A stretch of 64,000 nt of DNA from Leptodactylus fallax (lineage: Eukaryota; Chordata; Amphibia; Anura; Leptodactylidae), in NCBI GenBank assembly GCA_947044405.1, contig CAMRHE010000353.1, positions 1,879,501 to 1,943,500 on the forward strand, given 5' to 3'. Both the position numbers and the translations under genes were made by a program. Every line of letters begins with the position of its first letter. Within the stretch, counting starts at the first letter, position 1. Of this stretch, positions 32,734-44,473 are shown in pieces. The notes under the pieces were generated by a model that saw nothing but the letters and a program-made list of their open reading frames with translations, did no database searches and was not told the origin of the DNA.

Positions 32734-33299
32734 TAGGCTACAGTCTCACCCTGTTGTTGAATTTGTTGAAAAGTGTGCAGATTTTTTATTTTTTTTTATC
32801 ATACACAGACACACAGCTGCTTCCTCTTGTTGGAAAATACAGCACAGTGCTTACATTGAGCTGACAGTAGATGGAGCTGTCCCATCAGTGCATAGTAACT
32901 TTTCATGTAGTAACTTTTCTGATTTCTGAGCATGCGCAGAAAAAAAACCCAGAAAGTAATAACGGACAGTATAACGGATGCCCGTCCGTTACTGTCCATT
33001 ACCTATAGACTTTAATGTTAAAAAAATAATGGATGTTTGACGTCCGTCATGAAACCATTATTTTTTACAGACACAAAAGTCCTTCTTGCAGGATTTTTTG
33101 CCCACGAAAAATAACAGACATGTGACTGATTTGGTGTAAATGGACAATAACGGTCACTAATGTACACAAGATAAAATCCCATTGAAATCAATTGAATTTT
33201 TAACAGATTTACTAATGTCTGTTGCTAAAATCTTGTAACAGACACTAGCAACGGACACTACTGATGGTCACCAATGGTAGTGTAAACGACCCATAAGCC
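32734..33299. repeat. MITE-like repeat
   Basis: Begins 'ttaggctacagtctcacc' and ends 'gtgtaaacgacccataagcc', imperfect inverted ends. The interior has 'aacggatgcccgtccgttac' and related direct/inverted 'gtccgtt' words typical of a short non-coding transposon. Confidence 0.5.
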
Positions 33300-34690
33300 A
33301 TATCGAGTAGACGGAGGGATTCTTTACCATGGGGAAAAGGAGGTTCTCACTAAATGTCGACTGCCAAATATCCTGAAGGCCTGTTATGACAACCCAATTT
33401 CTGGTGGCCATTTTGGCAGAGATAAAATGTCAGCCAAAATCTCTGACCATTATTACTGGGAGGGAATGAAGAACGACGTTCACCAACATGTCAAAGCCTG
33501 TCAAAAAAGTTTTGTCATAAATCCCTAAATCAGCAAGGAAACTCCACCACTCAGCAATATACCAGTGCCCGGAAAAGTATGCTTAGTCGGGATTGATATG
33601 ATCGGTCCTCATCAGGAAACATCAAATGGCAACAAATATACAGTTGCTGCCACTGATCATTTCTCCAAGTGGACTGAAGCAACAGCTGTTCCAGACAAGA
33701 TTGTCAAGTCAGTAGCAATTTTTTTTGTACTTATTTGCCGCCTTGGTTGTATGGACACTCTGATTAGCGATCACGGACGAGAGTTTGTGAGCTCGATCAT
33801 CAACAACCTGATTAAGCATTTTCAAACAAATCACCGCATTTCATCTGCCTACCATCCACAAACAAATGGTCAGCGGGAATGTGACAATCGAACACTTAAA
33901 GAATCTCTTAGCTTCTCAATGACCAAGGTAACAACTGGGATCAGTTCATCCCTGGAGTTCTGTTTGCCTAGCATGTCTCAACCAAGTGCACTCCATTTGA
34001 GGTCATGTATGGACGGAAGACCAAGCTTCCTATGGACCTCAATCCCTCAGAAATTGACACTGTGGACTCCATGCCCATTTCAGATGATGCCAACCCTGAT
34101 GTGCTAAATACACTGACAACCACTCTCAAAAAGCTCTGCTCAACCGTCAGTACCAACATCCACTCTGCCCAGGAACAACAGAAGCGCGCCTTTGATTGCC
34201 GACACAGCAGCAACAAAGAAATCACTGCTGGTACCATCGTTTATATCAAGAATCAGCAATGTATTCATCGCATGGGTTCAAAGATGGAACCAAGCTGGAT
34301 TGGACCCTACTTAGTTGTGGAATCCTTGACCAAGGGACGAGTTAAACTTAAGAACAATAAGACTGTCAAGACACTGAGCAACACCTACCACGCCAGCAAC
34401 CTTAAGATTTACCAGGATGAAGAGACTTCTTCACCACCCCAATTCCATGATTATTGTCCAAGTGACTCTGCCACACAGAAACACAAGCAAACTAAAAATT
34501 TCAACCCACTACCAAGTTTAGGAAGGAAGTATCTTAGCACCACTCTTGGCCTTACGTTTGGTAGGGTTGTACACTATGGCTGCACAAGGGACCATGGACA
34601 ACCATGGTGTACACAAAACCAAAGGTTAGCTTTCTCACTTAACTTACCAGACAAAGCTGAATCCCCAATAAAATGTAAAAAAATTAAGTA
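33300..34690 (+). pseudogene. Integrase relic, Ginger/gypsy type
   Basis: A DDE integrase. An N-terminal zinc-binding region ('GGHFGRDKM', 'YYWEGMKNDVHQHVKACQ', about 33400-33500) is followed by a stop at about 33526. The core then gives Asp in 'GIDMIGPH' (about 33592), Asp in 'LISDHGREF' (about 33770) and Glu in 'NGQRECDNR' (about 33878). A frameshift near 33960 leads into 34005-34691 with the chromodomain-free C-terminal module 'WIGPYLVVESL...RVKLKN' (GPY/F-like). The C-terminal sequence resembles Ginger-type transposon integrases and their domesticated vertebrate relatives more than typical Ty3/gypsy, but no TIR or LTR was found. All three acidic residues survive while the frame is broken at least twice. 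Confidence 0.72.
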
Positions 34691-34816
34691 ATTCTTGTGT
34701 ATATCACTCAATGCTAGTGATGGGGTATAATATGGCCTGAGGGGTATGAATTGGCCTAGGCTAATTTATACCCAGGAGTATAATCTAGCCTAGGCCACTT
34801 TAACCCCAGGTATAGT

Positions 34817-36122
34817 CAGGGCCGCTTTAATCATAGGGCAAACTTGCACTGGGCCCTATGGTTGCGGGGTCCCCGGATTCGCATACCTCCCAACCGTCCC
34901 AGATTGTGGGTCCTGTCCCGCGGTCCCGGTCGGCATGTCCCTGATTCAACTCATCTGCGTCCAGAGAGGATGCAGATGAGTTGAATACAGTGATGAAGCA
35001 GGAGCCATCAACAGACAGCCTCTGCTTTATCACTGTGCTCCTGTATGCACCGGCTCCAGGAGATGTAGGAGCGATGTGATGCCGTCAATCACATCGCGCC
35101 TGTAGCTTCCTCAACAGTCCTGAGAGGCAGACCTCAGAGAGCAGCAGGGGAGCGAGGAGAGGTAAGTATCAGTGTTTTATTATGTTAAACTGTGGGGGCA
35201 AATGGAGGGAGGGACATTAAACTGGGGGGCAGATTAAACTGGGAGAGTGACATTAAGCTGGGGACAGCTGGAGGGGGACATTAAACCATGGGAGTAGCTG
35301 GAGGGTGACATGTCTGCCTCTAGTTGCCCCCAGTTTAATGTCCCCCTCCAGCTACCTCCATGGTTTAATATCCCCCTCCAGGTGCCCCAGTTTAATGTCC
35401 CCCTCTAGTTTTTTTATACTGTGGGGCAATTGAGGGAACATTATAATGTGGGGGCATATAATGTTAGGGTGACTGTAAGTTGGGAGGTATGTTATAAATA
35501 TTAGCCCCCTTAAAAATAAGTTTTTCCCTTATATACAATAGTTCCCCCTTAAAAAACCCTCCTTAAAAATAAGTTTCCTCCTCATAATAGTTCCCCTCCT
35601 TATAAATAATAGTTCCCCTGTATAAATAAAGGGGAAGTATTATTTATAATGGGGGGCTGTTATAAATGGGGACTATTATTTAAAAGGGAGAACTATAAAG
35701 TAATATTTTTGTTTATAAAAGAGGGAACTATTTAGAAGGGAAAATTATAAGGGGGACTATTATTTATAAGGAGGAACAATTACTGATAAGGGGCACTATT
35801 TATAAGCAGGGACCCTTATTTATAAGTGTGCATTATTATTTAAAAGTAAGGAATCTTAGCCCCCCCCCTTTTAAAAGTCCCTGAATATAAATAATTATTA
35901 TTGATAAAGGGTGCAGTTAGCTGTGAATAGGACATATTATTTATAAGGGGGGACTACTATTTATAAGTGCAGGGACATGGCCACTTATACTGTATGGGGC
36001 AGTAAGAATGAATTATACTATGTGGGTCCCATTTTAATTTGGGTAGGTCAGGTATGTTGGTGATGGGGGGGGCACTTATGAAACCTTTGCACTGGACCCA
36101 CCAATGTGTTAAAACGGCCCTG
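34817..36122. mobile_element. hAT-type non-autonomous element, 1306 bp, with 8-bp TSD
   Basis: The left end CAGGGCCGCTTTAA and the complement of the right end CAGGGCCGTTTTAA form TIRs; both continue into 'gcactggg(c/t)cc'. A perfect 8-bp duplication GGTATAGT lies at 34809-34816 and 36123-36130. The interior contains 'ggaca ttaaactggggg' minisatellite-like words (35190-35420) and alternating direct and inverted copies of 'tataaataatagttcccc' (35490-35960). No transposase. Confidence 0.92.
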
Positions 36123-36130
36123 GGTATAGT

Positions 36131-36825
36131 CTGTACTGTGGGTATACTCTGGCTTGTTACACCGGCTTTACTGAGTGGTACAAATTGCAGTCCCTCAAGT
36201 TACAATAAATGATTCTGGACCACTCACTGAAACCATTATGACTTGAGAACATAACTCCATGGAAAACTAGTAATTAGTTCTGAAGATCCAGAAACTTCAC
36301 CAAAAATATCAAAAAATGAAGTTTAAAGAAAATAACTAATATATAGTACCATACATAAAATCAGAAAGAGCTGCTGGTAGCTCTAAATCACTTTCTATAA
36401 TTTTGAAAGCAGCTTTTTCAGAGACCTACAGTGCACTCAAAAACAACATGCAGCGGCTCTCACCTGCTGTCCAAAGTAGCATCTCATTCTGGCACTGGTA
36501 AAGGGAAGTACAGAACATGTAGTACTGCACTATACTGTAGAGAGGCGCTACTAGTCAAGTCAGTCGGTGCATACAATTCACTAATACAGGGGTTTAAAAG
36601 TGAAATGACTATGCTGATTTGTTGTACACTCCAGTCAAGTATTATACTACATTTTGAACCTGGTGTTAAGTTACACTGGTTGAGAAAAGAACAGTATGTA
36701 TGCATATATGTTTAAAATATTGTATCCTGATGGACCACTGTACCAATATGGGTGTTAGGCAGAAGTGGTATTGTATTGCCAAATTGTTCAGGCGTCAACT
36801 ACATCTTTTTTAGCTATAAGAGGTA
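36131..36825. other. No recognised feature
   Basis: AT-rich sequence; no gene or repeat end identified. It may include the 5' part of the Penelope-like element that follows. Confidence 0.35.
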
Positions 36826-37786
36826 TTGGTATTCTATCCAAGTACTAACTTTAATCCATTCCAGGTTTTTATAGAAGCTAAAGCTTTTATTGGAAAACTC
36901 ACTTTGTCTCCACATTTTTCCAAACTTGACAAAATATGGCCTAAGAGTGACATTGATAGAACGATATCTGTATCAAAAAATGTCAAACATGCACAGGTGC
37001 ATCCAATTTCTCAATTCAATCCCATCCCATCCACTATAAATTGCAATTTATTGAACCTTTTCAACATCTAGTTCATAATCACCTTACAAAAACTGACCAA
37101 GCTAAAAATGACAGGAGGAACATCCTGACCAATTGTGAACAACTCGCAATCAAATTTGCAATAATCCTGATATTGTCATACGTCCCACTGACATAGGTGA
37201 GGGCACAATACGTACGAACCAGCAAGATATCGCAGAAACAACTAAAATATTGTCAGATATTACATACTACGAAAAGTTGCCTATCGACCCTCTACAACAG
37301 GATTTTGTAAACTATAAAATGTTAATCGACAGTGCAATCACTAAGAATATTCTGAACAAAGCAGAAATGGATATTTTATCAATTACACATTTTAGTTAGC
37401 CCTATTTTTATCATCTTCCAAAGGTGCATGAATCTTTGGAAAAACTGCCTAGTGTCCGATAATATCAGATATACAGTCCATAACTTCTAATTTATCCCAT
37501 TTCATTGATTTATTTCTGCAACCTCAGGTAACATCACGCCTGTCATTTTTACAAGATTCTTCGCACCTTATTGAATTAATTACAAATATTCAAATTCCAT
37601 CCAATACGCTTTGGTGTGTGTTCACTTTACTCCATTAGCCATGAACTGGGCATTGCTGCAAATAATTCTTTCAATCTGATATTTCTCTTTTAGAATCACA
37701 ATTGACTTTATATTGCATACTAATGTATTTTATTTTCAGGAAGACATTTACAAACAGACCAGGGGCTGTGCTATGGGGACTCATGT
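36826..37786 (+). pseudogene. Penelope-like element reverse transcriptase, fragment
   Basis: Broken frames carry Penelope-type signatures: 'FIGKLTLSPHFSK' (about 36880), 'LPKVHESLEKLP' in an interrupted frame (about 37415-37450), a block resembling the conserved 'P.S..ID..L.P.V' region (about 37490-37540, 'SHFIDLFLQPQVTSRLSFLQDSSHLIELI') and 'KQTRGCAMGTHV' (37750-37786), the region preceding the catalytic YADD in this family. The coding sequence then stops at the MITE that begins at about 37787. Many stops; clearly dead. Confidence 0.68.
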
Positions 37787-37865
37787 GGAAACGCAGCTTT
37801 TTTGGTTGCAGATTTTTCTGCATTTTTCTGAGCCAAAGCCAGGAGTGGATTGAGCAGAAGAGAGA

Positions 37866-38920
37866 CAGTGGGTAAAAAAAAGTATTTAGTCAGCCACCAA
37901 TTGTGCAAGTTCTCCCACTTAAAAAGATGAGAGAGGCCTGTAATTGACATCATAGGTAGACCTCAACTATGAGAGACAAAATGAGAAAAATCCAGAAAAT
38001 CACTGTCTGATTTTTTAAGAATTTATTTGCAAATTATGGTGGAAAATAAGTATTTGGTCACCTACAAACAAGCAAGATTTCTGGCTCTCACAGACCTGTA
38101 ACTTCTTCTTTAAGAGGCTCCTCTGTCCTCCACTCATTACCTGTAGTAATGGCACCTGTTTGACATTATCAGTATAAAAGACACCTGTCCACAACCTCAA
38201 ACAGTCACACTCCAAACTCCACTATGGTGAAGACCAAAGAGCAGTGGAAAGACACCAGAAACAAAATTGTAGACCTGCACCAGGCTGGGAAGGTTGAATC
38301 TGTAATAGGCAAGCAGCTTGGTGTGAAGAAATCAACTGTATCATGAGATTTTGAGTGCAAACCTCCTTCCATCAGCAAGGGCATTGAAGTTGAAATGTGG
38401 CTGGGTCTTTCAGCATGACAATGATTCCAAGCACACTGCCAGGGCAACAAAGGAGTGGCTTCGTAAGAAGCATTTCAAGGTCCTGGAGTGGCCTATCCAG
38501 TCTCCAGATCTCAACCCCATAGAAAACCTTTGGAGGGAGTTGAAAGTCTGTGTTGTCCAGTGAGCGCTCCAAAACATCACAGCCCTAGAGGAGATCTGCA
38601 TGGAGGAATGGGCCAACATACCAGCAACAGTGTGTGCCAACCTTGTGAAGACTTACAGAAAATGTTTGACCTCTCTCATTGCCAACAAAAGATATATAAC
38701 AAAGTATTGAGATGAACTTTTGTTTATTGACCAAATACTTATTTTCCACCATAATTTGCAAATAAATTCTTTAAAAATCAGACAATATGATTTTCTGGAT
38801 TTGTTTTCTCATTTTGTCTCTCATAGTTGAGTTCTACCTATGATGTCAATTACAGGTCATCTTTTTAAGTGGGAGAAATTGCACAATTGGTGGCTGACTA
38901 AATACTTTTTTCCCCCACTG
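37866..38920 (+). mobile_element. Tc1/mariner element, internally deleted, 1055 bp
   Basis: Ends CAGTGGGTAAAAAAAAGTAT and the complement of CAGTGGGGGAAAAAAGTATT. The 'tatttagtcagccaccaatt' sub-terminal region is inverted at 38880-38905. TA is present at the right (38921-38922) but GA at the left, so one TSD has mutated or been lost. Sub-terminal arms of about 185 bp are inverted. Confidence 0.9.
38224..38710 (+). pseudogene. Tc1 transposase with deleted centre
   Basis: The ATG at 38224 ([14 protein letters not shown]) encodes about 39 residues of the first helix-turn-helix. It then runs directly into the last part of the catalytic domain in another frame: Asp in 'FQHDNDSKH' (about 38411), Glu in '[12 protein letters not shown]' (about 38519), 34 residues apart. 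An in-frame stop (38561) and the C-terminal end 'Lys-Tyr' (38702-38707) follow. Roughly half of a normal ~1.0-kb transposase, including the first catalytic Asp, is missing. Confidence 0.85.
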
Positions 38921-39036
38921 TATAAGAAGCTTCCTAGATATTTCCTATTCCTTTTGTAGCCATTCTTGGATTTGGCTCAAAAAACGCAGCAAAATTTGGA
39001 ACAAAAATGCTGCGTTTCCGCAAAATGGGGCCTCAG

Positions 39037-40312
39037 ACTTAGGCCTCCTGCACACAAATGGCACAGATTTGCTTTTCACTGACCTGTACATTAAAATGAA
39101 TTGACATGGCTGCAAATGCAGACAGATATAGGACCTGCTCCATAATTTGCAGCTCTTCAATTTGGCCTGGACACAGCTGCAAAATTGACTGTGTGTATGA
39201 GCTCATTGAAATATAATAGTCCATACTTTTATCCACAGTTGTGAATAAAAAGTATGGTCATGTGCATTACAGTTTAGCAACTCCATGTGCCTCATATTAA
39301 TAGCAGTTAACTCCATCATGTCCCTCACATTAACCCCTGTGTGCTTCACACAAGAGTTACTGATCTGTGAGAGACATGGAGGAAATAATTAAGCATCTTC
39401 ATTATATAGGTCCTTTATTAGTACTCCCATGTGTCTCACATATTAGTAACCCTTATGTGAGGCACACAGGGGTTAAGGTGAGGGACATGATGGGGTTAAT
39501 GTGAAGCACATGGAAATACTAAAACTAAATTAATAACCCCAAATGCCTGACATTCATAGGAATAGTAACCCCAGCATGAACCTGTTTTTTCCATTTTCAC
39601 TTTGATGGCAGGAGCTTTCTTCCTTCTCCTCCTCCTGGGGGTGCCTTTGCATGACGCACATGGCAGGAGCGCATTACCGTAGCAGGCAGGGTCCTTGTGC
39701 TGTACAGTGATGAGCTCCGCCTCCTGGGCTTTCCTCACCCCTCTCATTGGTGGCAGAGAGGGCAGAAAGAGAAGGGGGTGCATCATATACCTCTGCTGTA
39801 GCAGAGCACTGAAGGGAAGCTCCCTCTTCATTTAATACCTTCAGGTCCCATGCAGGCTGCCGTGCCAGCAAAATGTGGTACGCGTGCCAGGGGTTGTTGA
39901 CCCCTGGTCTATGGGGTCGGCGGGTTTCCACAGGTAACCCGTTTTTAAGAGTTAGTTTTCCGGGTCCCCAAGCGCACCCGAAGAATGGAAAGACGAAAGC
40001 TAATGTGAACCTAGCGTCACTTAAACAACATCTAAGGATGAGTTTAGGCTGTCTTTCGCTGGCCCATCCTTCAGACAGACGCCCACTTAAAAAATGTAGT
40101 TCCACCTTTAATATTTAGAAGGGCCTCAAACCATCAAAAGTTTAGTAGCACTAAATAACATCACAAATACAAAAGGAAGAATTGAGTACATCAGCTGATA
40201 ATAAAGGATATTTCAGATGTGGTCATGTACACTGCAAATGTTGTTTAGCAATTAATCTACCAGTACAGGAGAAAGTTTCCCTACTTATGGGCATTTTGAT
40301 TGTAGTACTAAC
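39037..40312. other. MITE fragments and an inverted repeat; no gene
   Basis: Contains 'cttaggcctcctgcacac' (39038), typical of MITE edges; a 34-bp inverted repeat with arms near 39311-39344 and 39462-39497; GC-rich sequence at 39600-39850; and a MITE fragment ending 'gctaatgtgaacctagcg' (about 39918-40017). The open frames here overlap one another and show no family signature. Confidence 0.45.
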
Positions 40313-40585
40313 TATGTGATCTATGTAATTCAGTGTGTTTGCCAATTACAGTATGTAGGTCGGACTTCTATGTCTGTAAGACAACAACTGAACAAAAATC
40401 ATTGAAACATTAAATAAGAGGGTGAGGAATCACAGCCTCTCCAGACATCTTTCTACAGAACACCGTAGAACAGATTTTAGAACAGATTCCGATTACTTTG
40501 AGGAATAGATACTGTCAGCTGATTAATCATGAGATCTATCGGATCTTTATACCGCATACCCTGATACCACACAGACAAGAATGAG
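40313..40585 (+). pseudogene. GIY-YIG endonuclease of a Penelope-like element, fragment
   Basis: The frame at 40313-40393 reads 'YVIYVIQCVCQLQYVGRTSMS', the GIY-YIG-type core of Penelope endonucleases, with the Cys pair and the Arg after 'YVG'. It is followed by stop-ridden sequence still recognisable as the helical C-terminal part. It probably belongs to the same element as the RT relic at 36826, the two being separated by later insertions. Same strand, correct order. Confidence 0.65.
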
Positions 40586-40601
40586 TCATTGGAAAACTTA
40601 A

Positions 40602-41189
40602 AGGGGTTTCCTGGGCAAAAAAATAATTTTTCAAAAAAGGTCTGTTAGTACTTTTAATAGATTAATAAGTGCAACCAAATATCTTTAGCAGCATTTTGAG
40701 TGATTTCTGGGTTTCTCTGGGAGCTCCTGGCATCTTCTGCATTTGTTTATATGGGTAGCTTCCTGTTCTGTTTTCCTACAACTACCATGATGCATTGCGC
40801 TTCACTCAGAGCTCACTCAAACTACCTCTGTTGCGCAGGCGCCGGCATGCACTGTAGCAGGCACTCCGGCTCTATTGCGGAGGAGTGGGGGCCAGCAGAC
40901 GTCAAGAAGAGAAGGAGCCAGCCCCCCTGAAGTGATGTCCCACGCCCAGAAGATCCGGACAGGAAGACAGTAAGTATGATGGGGTGGTGGTGGTGGGGTG
41001 TTAGTATAGATGACGTTCCGTTTCCAGAAAATCTAACAATGTGCCTAGGGCAGTCACATGACCCCCCCCCCCCCCCAGCGATCTAGGTAAATTTAAATTT
41101 TTTCTAAACTAAGCACGTTAGAACGTATGGGGGGGGGGGGGGGGTGTTTAGCTTAGAGTAGAAAACTCATTTGATCCCCGACAACCCCT
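40602..41189. mobile_element. TTAA-type MITE (T2/Kolobok-like), 588 bp
   Basis: Begins AGGGGTTTCCTGGGC and ends in the complement of AGGGGTTGTCGGGG, between TTAA at 40598-40601 and 41190-41193. The interior has C-, G- and GGT-runs (41058-41145). Its left half is repeated in inverted orientation at 44260-44469. Confidence 0.85.
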
Positions 41190-41193
41190 TTAA

Positions 41194-41950
41194 AAAATAA
41201 TTATGCACTCTCTCTAGCTTTTCTATATGATCTACATACTTCTGATTTTATGTTTTTTTTTTAATGAACCAATACTAATTTTGATGTAGATTCATTTCTA
41301 TTTATGTTTTAGTACACTGCAAGTTCACTTTTACTGATGTAACAATATTGATTAATTGAATATATATGTACTTTATACCACCAAATTTAACCTCATGTTT
41401 TTGCATAGCGCTTTTATTTATGTATTTCTCTATGTATTTTCTTACAGCCTATCCCGGTCTAGGTAGTGGAAGATTAACATCTCTATCTTTTTATGAATGG
41501 GATTTATTTTACTCATGGTTTTCCCATTGAACACTACAGTACAGTATTCACTGCATCTGGCTGGTATATCCAGCATCTCTATTTACTATATTATTCTGTT
41601 ATCATTTTCTTGGAAGTATTGCTTTTTTTTTTTTTTTTTTTTTTATGTATGGGGGACTTGAATAGATTTTATTGAGATAATGTTTAAAAAAATTTTTAAC
41701 TTTTTATTTGTGTATACCGACATCTGAAGAAACCATTGGCCTTGGCTGTCAATCAGTTTTCAAATGTATTATCATTTCCTATATAAGAGAATGACTAAGT
41801 GTTACTTGTCAAAGACAATGTTTTGGAGTTGTTGAAACTCATTGCAGATTTTTTATACTGCATTTGTCTTAAGATATATGTTTAATTTACATTTGTTTTT
41901 TTTCTTTCAAACTTCTTTTTTATGTGGTGTTTGGACACCTTTTACATACT
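41194..41950 (+). other. Possible 3' tail of the Penelope-like element
   Basis: AT-rich sequence with a T-run (41622-41644) and 'acatctgaagaaaccattgg' (41729), resembling 3' untranslated regions of Penelope-like elements by position and texture only. Confidence 0.3.
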
Positions 41951-41954
41951 TTGC

Positions 41955-42231
41955 GGCTAAGGCCCCATGTAGCCAGCCGGAGCCAAAAAGCGCTGACTTT
42001 CTGCTTCAATTTCCAGTGTTTCTGTAGGCATGATTGACATGCCGGGATTTACAAAAACGCAACTTTTTTGAAATCGCAACATGTCCGATGCAGATATTTT
42101 TCTGCAATGTGTGGATGGTATTAGCCAGAATCCCATCCACTTTGAAGGTACTGTAAAACGTTACGTTTTTTGCTGCAGCGTTTACACCTGTGGCAAAATC
42201 TTGGATTTACTCTATGTGGGGTCCTGGCCTT
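41955..42231. repeat. MITE with 'ggctaaggccccatgtag' ends
   Basis: Left end 'gcggctaaggccccatgtag', right end 'tctatgtggggtcctggcc'; imperfect inverted ends around a 'tgcagcg' rich centre. A known type of short frog transposon from memory. Confidence 0.55.
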
Positions 42232-42295
42232 ATCTGGTTTTTATCTTTACACTATCAGGAGCGCTCCACACCAGTATATCACATCTCAAACATTT

Positions 42296-42672
42296 TACTC
42301 TAGGTTCACACTTGCGTTTGGGTGTCCGTTCTTTGGGTCTGCTTAAGGAACCGAAAAATGGTAACCCAATCCGCTTCCCGGTTACCCACGGACCCCATAG
42401 CCTTAGTAATTCAAATAGTGTATGTTTGTTAGCATTTTGTACTTGGTAACAGATCCTCTTTACTTTTGTAATGGAAGAAAAAGTCCTGTACGCATGACTT
42501 TTTCTTCCACCGAAAAAGTATGATGGAAGACAGCCTCAGTCAAGTTTTTTTTTTTTTTTTTATACAATGGGGTAAATCCATCTGCATTTGCCATTTAATG
42601 TCCGTTGCTCTCATTCTGTGATGGATGAGAGCAATGGATATTAAATAACAGTAGTGTGAACCTAGCCTAAGG
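42296..42672. repeat. MITE with 'taggttcacac...gtgtgaaccta' ends
   Basis: Left end 'ctctaggttcacacttgcg', right end 'agtgtgaacctagcctaag'. The interior has 'acccacggaccccatag' and a T-run at 42546-42561. Same family as 53631-53878. Confidence 0.65.
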
Positions 42673-43169
42673 CTACCATTCTTTTACTGAGTTTTGCAAA
42701 AGGAACAGGTTAAATGATATAAAATGTTTTGCTTGGAGCAATAGACAGTATAATAAGGTACATCAGAAACATCACATAAGATGATCTGTGGCTACCCAAT
42801 ATAGCAGTAATGCAATATGGTAACATTTTAGGCAAGCAAAGCAGTAGAGAAAAAAAAAAAAAGTATAAAAAAGAGAGACCAGAGAAAGGGACAGAGGGCA
42901 GACAGAATAAGTGCGGGTAGGGGTGTAGGGTTTATTGCAAGATCTATAAATAGGTGTAAGCAATCCAGGGGAACAGAGGGTGTCAGTCAGGTTGCTTTCA
43001 CTAAGTCTTAGTCTTTCACTAATTAGGAGGCTGTCTAGTCAGGATTTCACTTCCCAAAGTAGGTAGAGGATTTCTTCCAGAAGTGTAAAATGGTCTGTTT
43101 TGTAGATAGGAATACCATGAACAAGAGTCTTAATTAATTGGGGGTGAACTGGGCCATTTTGAAGTGTAA
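42673..43169. other. No recognised feature
   Basis: AT-rich and purine-rich sequence with A-runs (42849-42862); no gene or repeat boundary identified. Confidence 0.35.
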
Positions 43170-43453
43170 AGGTAAGTTCACACGGAGGAATCTGCCAAGG
43201 ATTCCACCCCCGAATCCATGGCAGATTCCACCTCCAACTATTTTCAATGGGTGGCAGAGAGTCTTGCTAGATCTTGCCACGGATTCCGCAGCTCGAGACT
43301 CCCTATTGGTTAGGCCCATTTATCTGGACCTAATCAGAAGCGAAAAGCCATGACAGAATTTTGATGGCCTGCATTGGCATCCCGTTACGGGTAGCCCTTG
43401 GCAGCAGAAAATGAAGAGGAATTCCTCTTCATTTTTCACTGTGTGAACTTACG
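43170..43453. repeat. MITE with 'gtaagttcacac' TIRs
   Basis: Left 'ggtaagttcacacggagg', right 'actgtgtgaacttacgct'. The centre contains repeated 'ggattcc(g/a)' words. Short non-autonomous DNA element. Confidence 0.65.
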
Positions 43454-43754
43454 CTCACAAGACTTTGCATGCACGTTTTAATTGCAGCTAGGAGTAGCAC
43501 ATTTGCACTCTGACACTAAGGCTGTTTGCATACAGGTGAAATGCATAGGAACATGCACTACTCATTACTGCATTACTAAACTGCATGTACAGTAGCTCTT
43601 GAGTTTAAAAAAAAAAAAAAAAGAAAGAAAAAAAAAAAGCACCATGTAAACCAGCCTAACAGACTGCATGAAACAAACCATCAGTCAGCTAAAGCTATTC
43701 AATATCCTGCATCACAAGGAGGCGTCAAAGTTCTACTTTCTAGACTGGCCTTAA

Positions 43755-44469
43755 AGGGGTTGTCCGGGATAAAATGTAATTCCTACACTAATCTAAACAC
43801 CCTCACCCCGCCTACTTTCTAAATTACATAATTTATCAAAAATGTATATTTACCCATAACCCTGGGGTGGTCATGTGACGGCCCCAGGGACATTTTTTGG
43901 TTATCCAGCTCCTCCCTCTTTTCTGACGTTGCCATCGCGCGATAGTCCCGCCGACAATCCACATCTTCTGTGCAGGCGTGGGAGCAGTAGCCTCCCACGC
44001 CTGCGCAGTAGAGGTGGATTACAGGCTGCAGCACAGCGCCAGGACTATTGCGCACGCCAGCATAGTCAGAAAAGAGGGAGGAGCCGTCCCGCAGGAAGAA
44101 GTCTGGAAGGAAGATAGGTAAGTATGATGGGGTAGGGGGGTGTTCTGAGTTAGTTGGGAAGGGCTAGTAGTGGGCGGGATAGCTAGAGAGACAGGGAGAG
44201 GGTGTGAGAGGGAGAGGGTGTGAGAGTGAGATAGTGTGAGTCAGCCTACAGGTCAGCCTACAAGTACCATGATGCATTAGCTACAGTAAGACAGCAGGAA
44301 GCTACACCATTTAAAGAAATGCAGAAGATGCCAGGAGCTCCTAGAGAAACACAGAAATCACTCAAAACACTGCTAAAGGTATTTGGGAGCACTTATTAAC
44401 CCAGTAATAGTACTAACAGACTTTTTTTTTTTTTTCTTTTAAAAGAACATTTTTTGCCCGGAGACCCCT
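43755..44469. mobile_element. TTAA-type MITE, 715 bp, inverted relative of 40602-41189
   Basis: Starts after TTAA (43751-43754) with AGGGGTTGTCCGGG. The right end '...gcccggagacccct' is followed by ATAA, a decayed TTAA. 44260-44460 is the inverted complement of 40610-40810. It contains a GC-rich hairpin around 'tgggagcagtagcctccca' (43979-43999) and (GAGA/GTGT)n sequence (44188-44240). Confidence 0.78.
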
Positions 44470-44473
44470 ATAA

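Larger units (their letters stand above)
37787..39036. repeat. Long-hairpin MITE with 'aaacgcagc' ends, split by a Tc1
   Basis: The left arm (37787-37865, 'aaacgcagc', 'gagccaaagccaggagtgg') and right arm (38921-39021, its imperfect complement ending 'gctgcgtttccgc') are inverted copies. A Tc1 element separates them. This hairpin repeat is familiar from frog genomes (memory). Confidence 0.68.

Noticed and set aside
39496..40105. Minus-strand frames of 111 and 143 codons, candidate host exon
   Set aside because: They overlap a MITE fragment, lack recognisable domains, and have no convincing splice context.
41719..41760. Second hammerhead-like motif ('ctgaagaaacc')
   Set aside because: Lacks the CTGATGA core and a pairing stem I.
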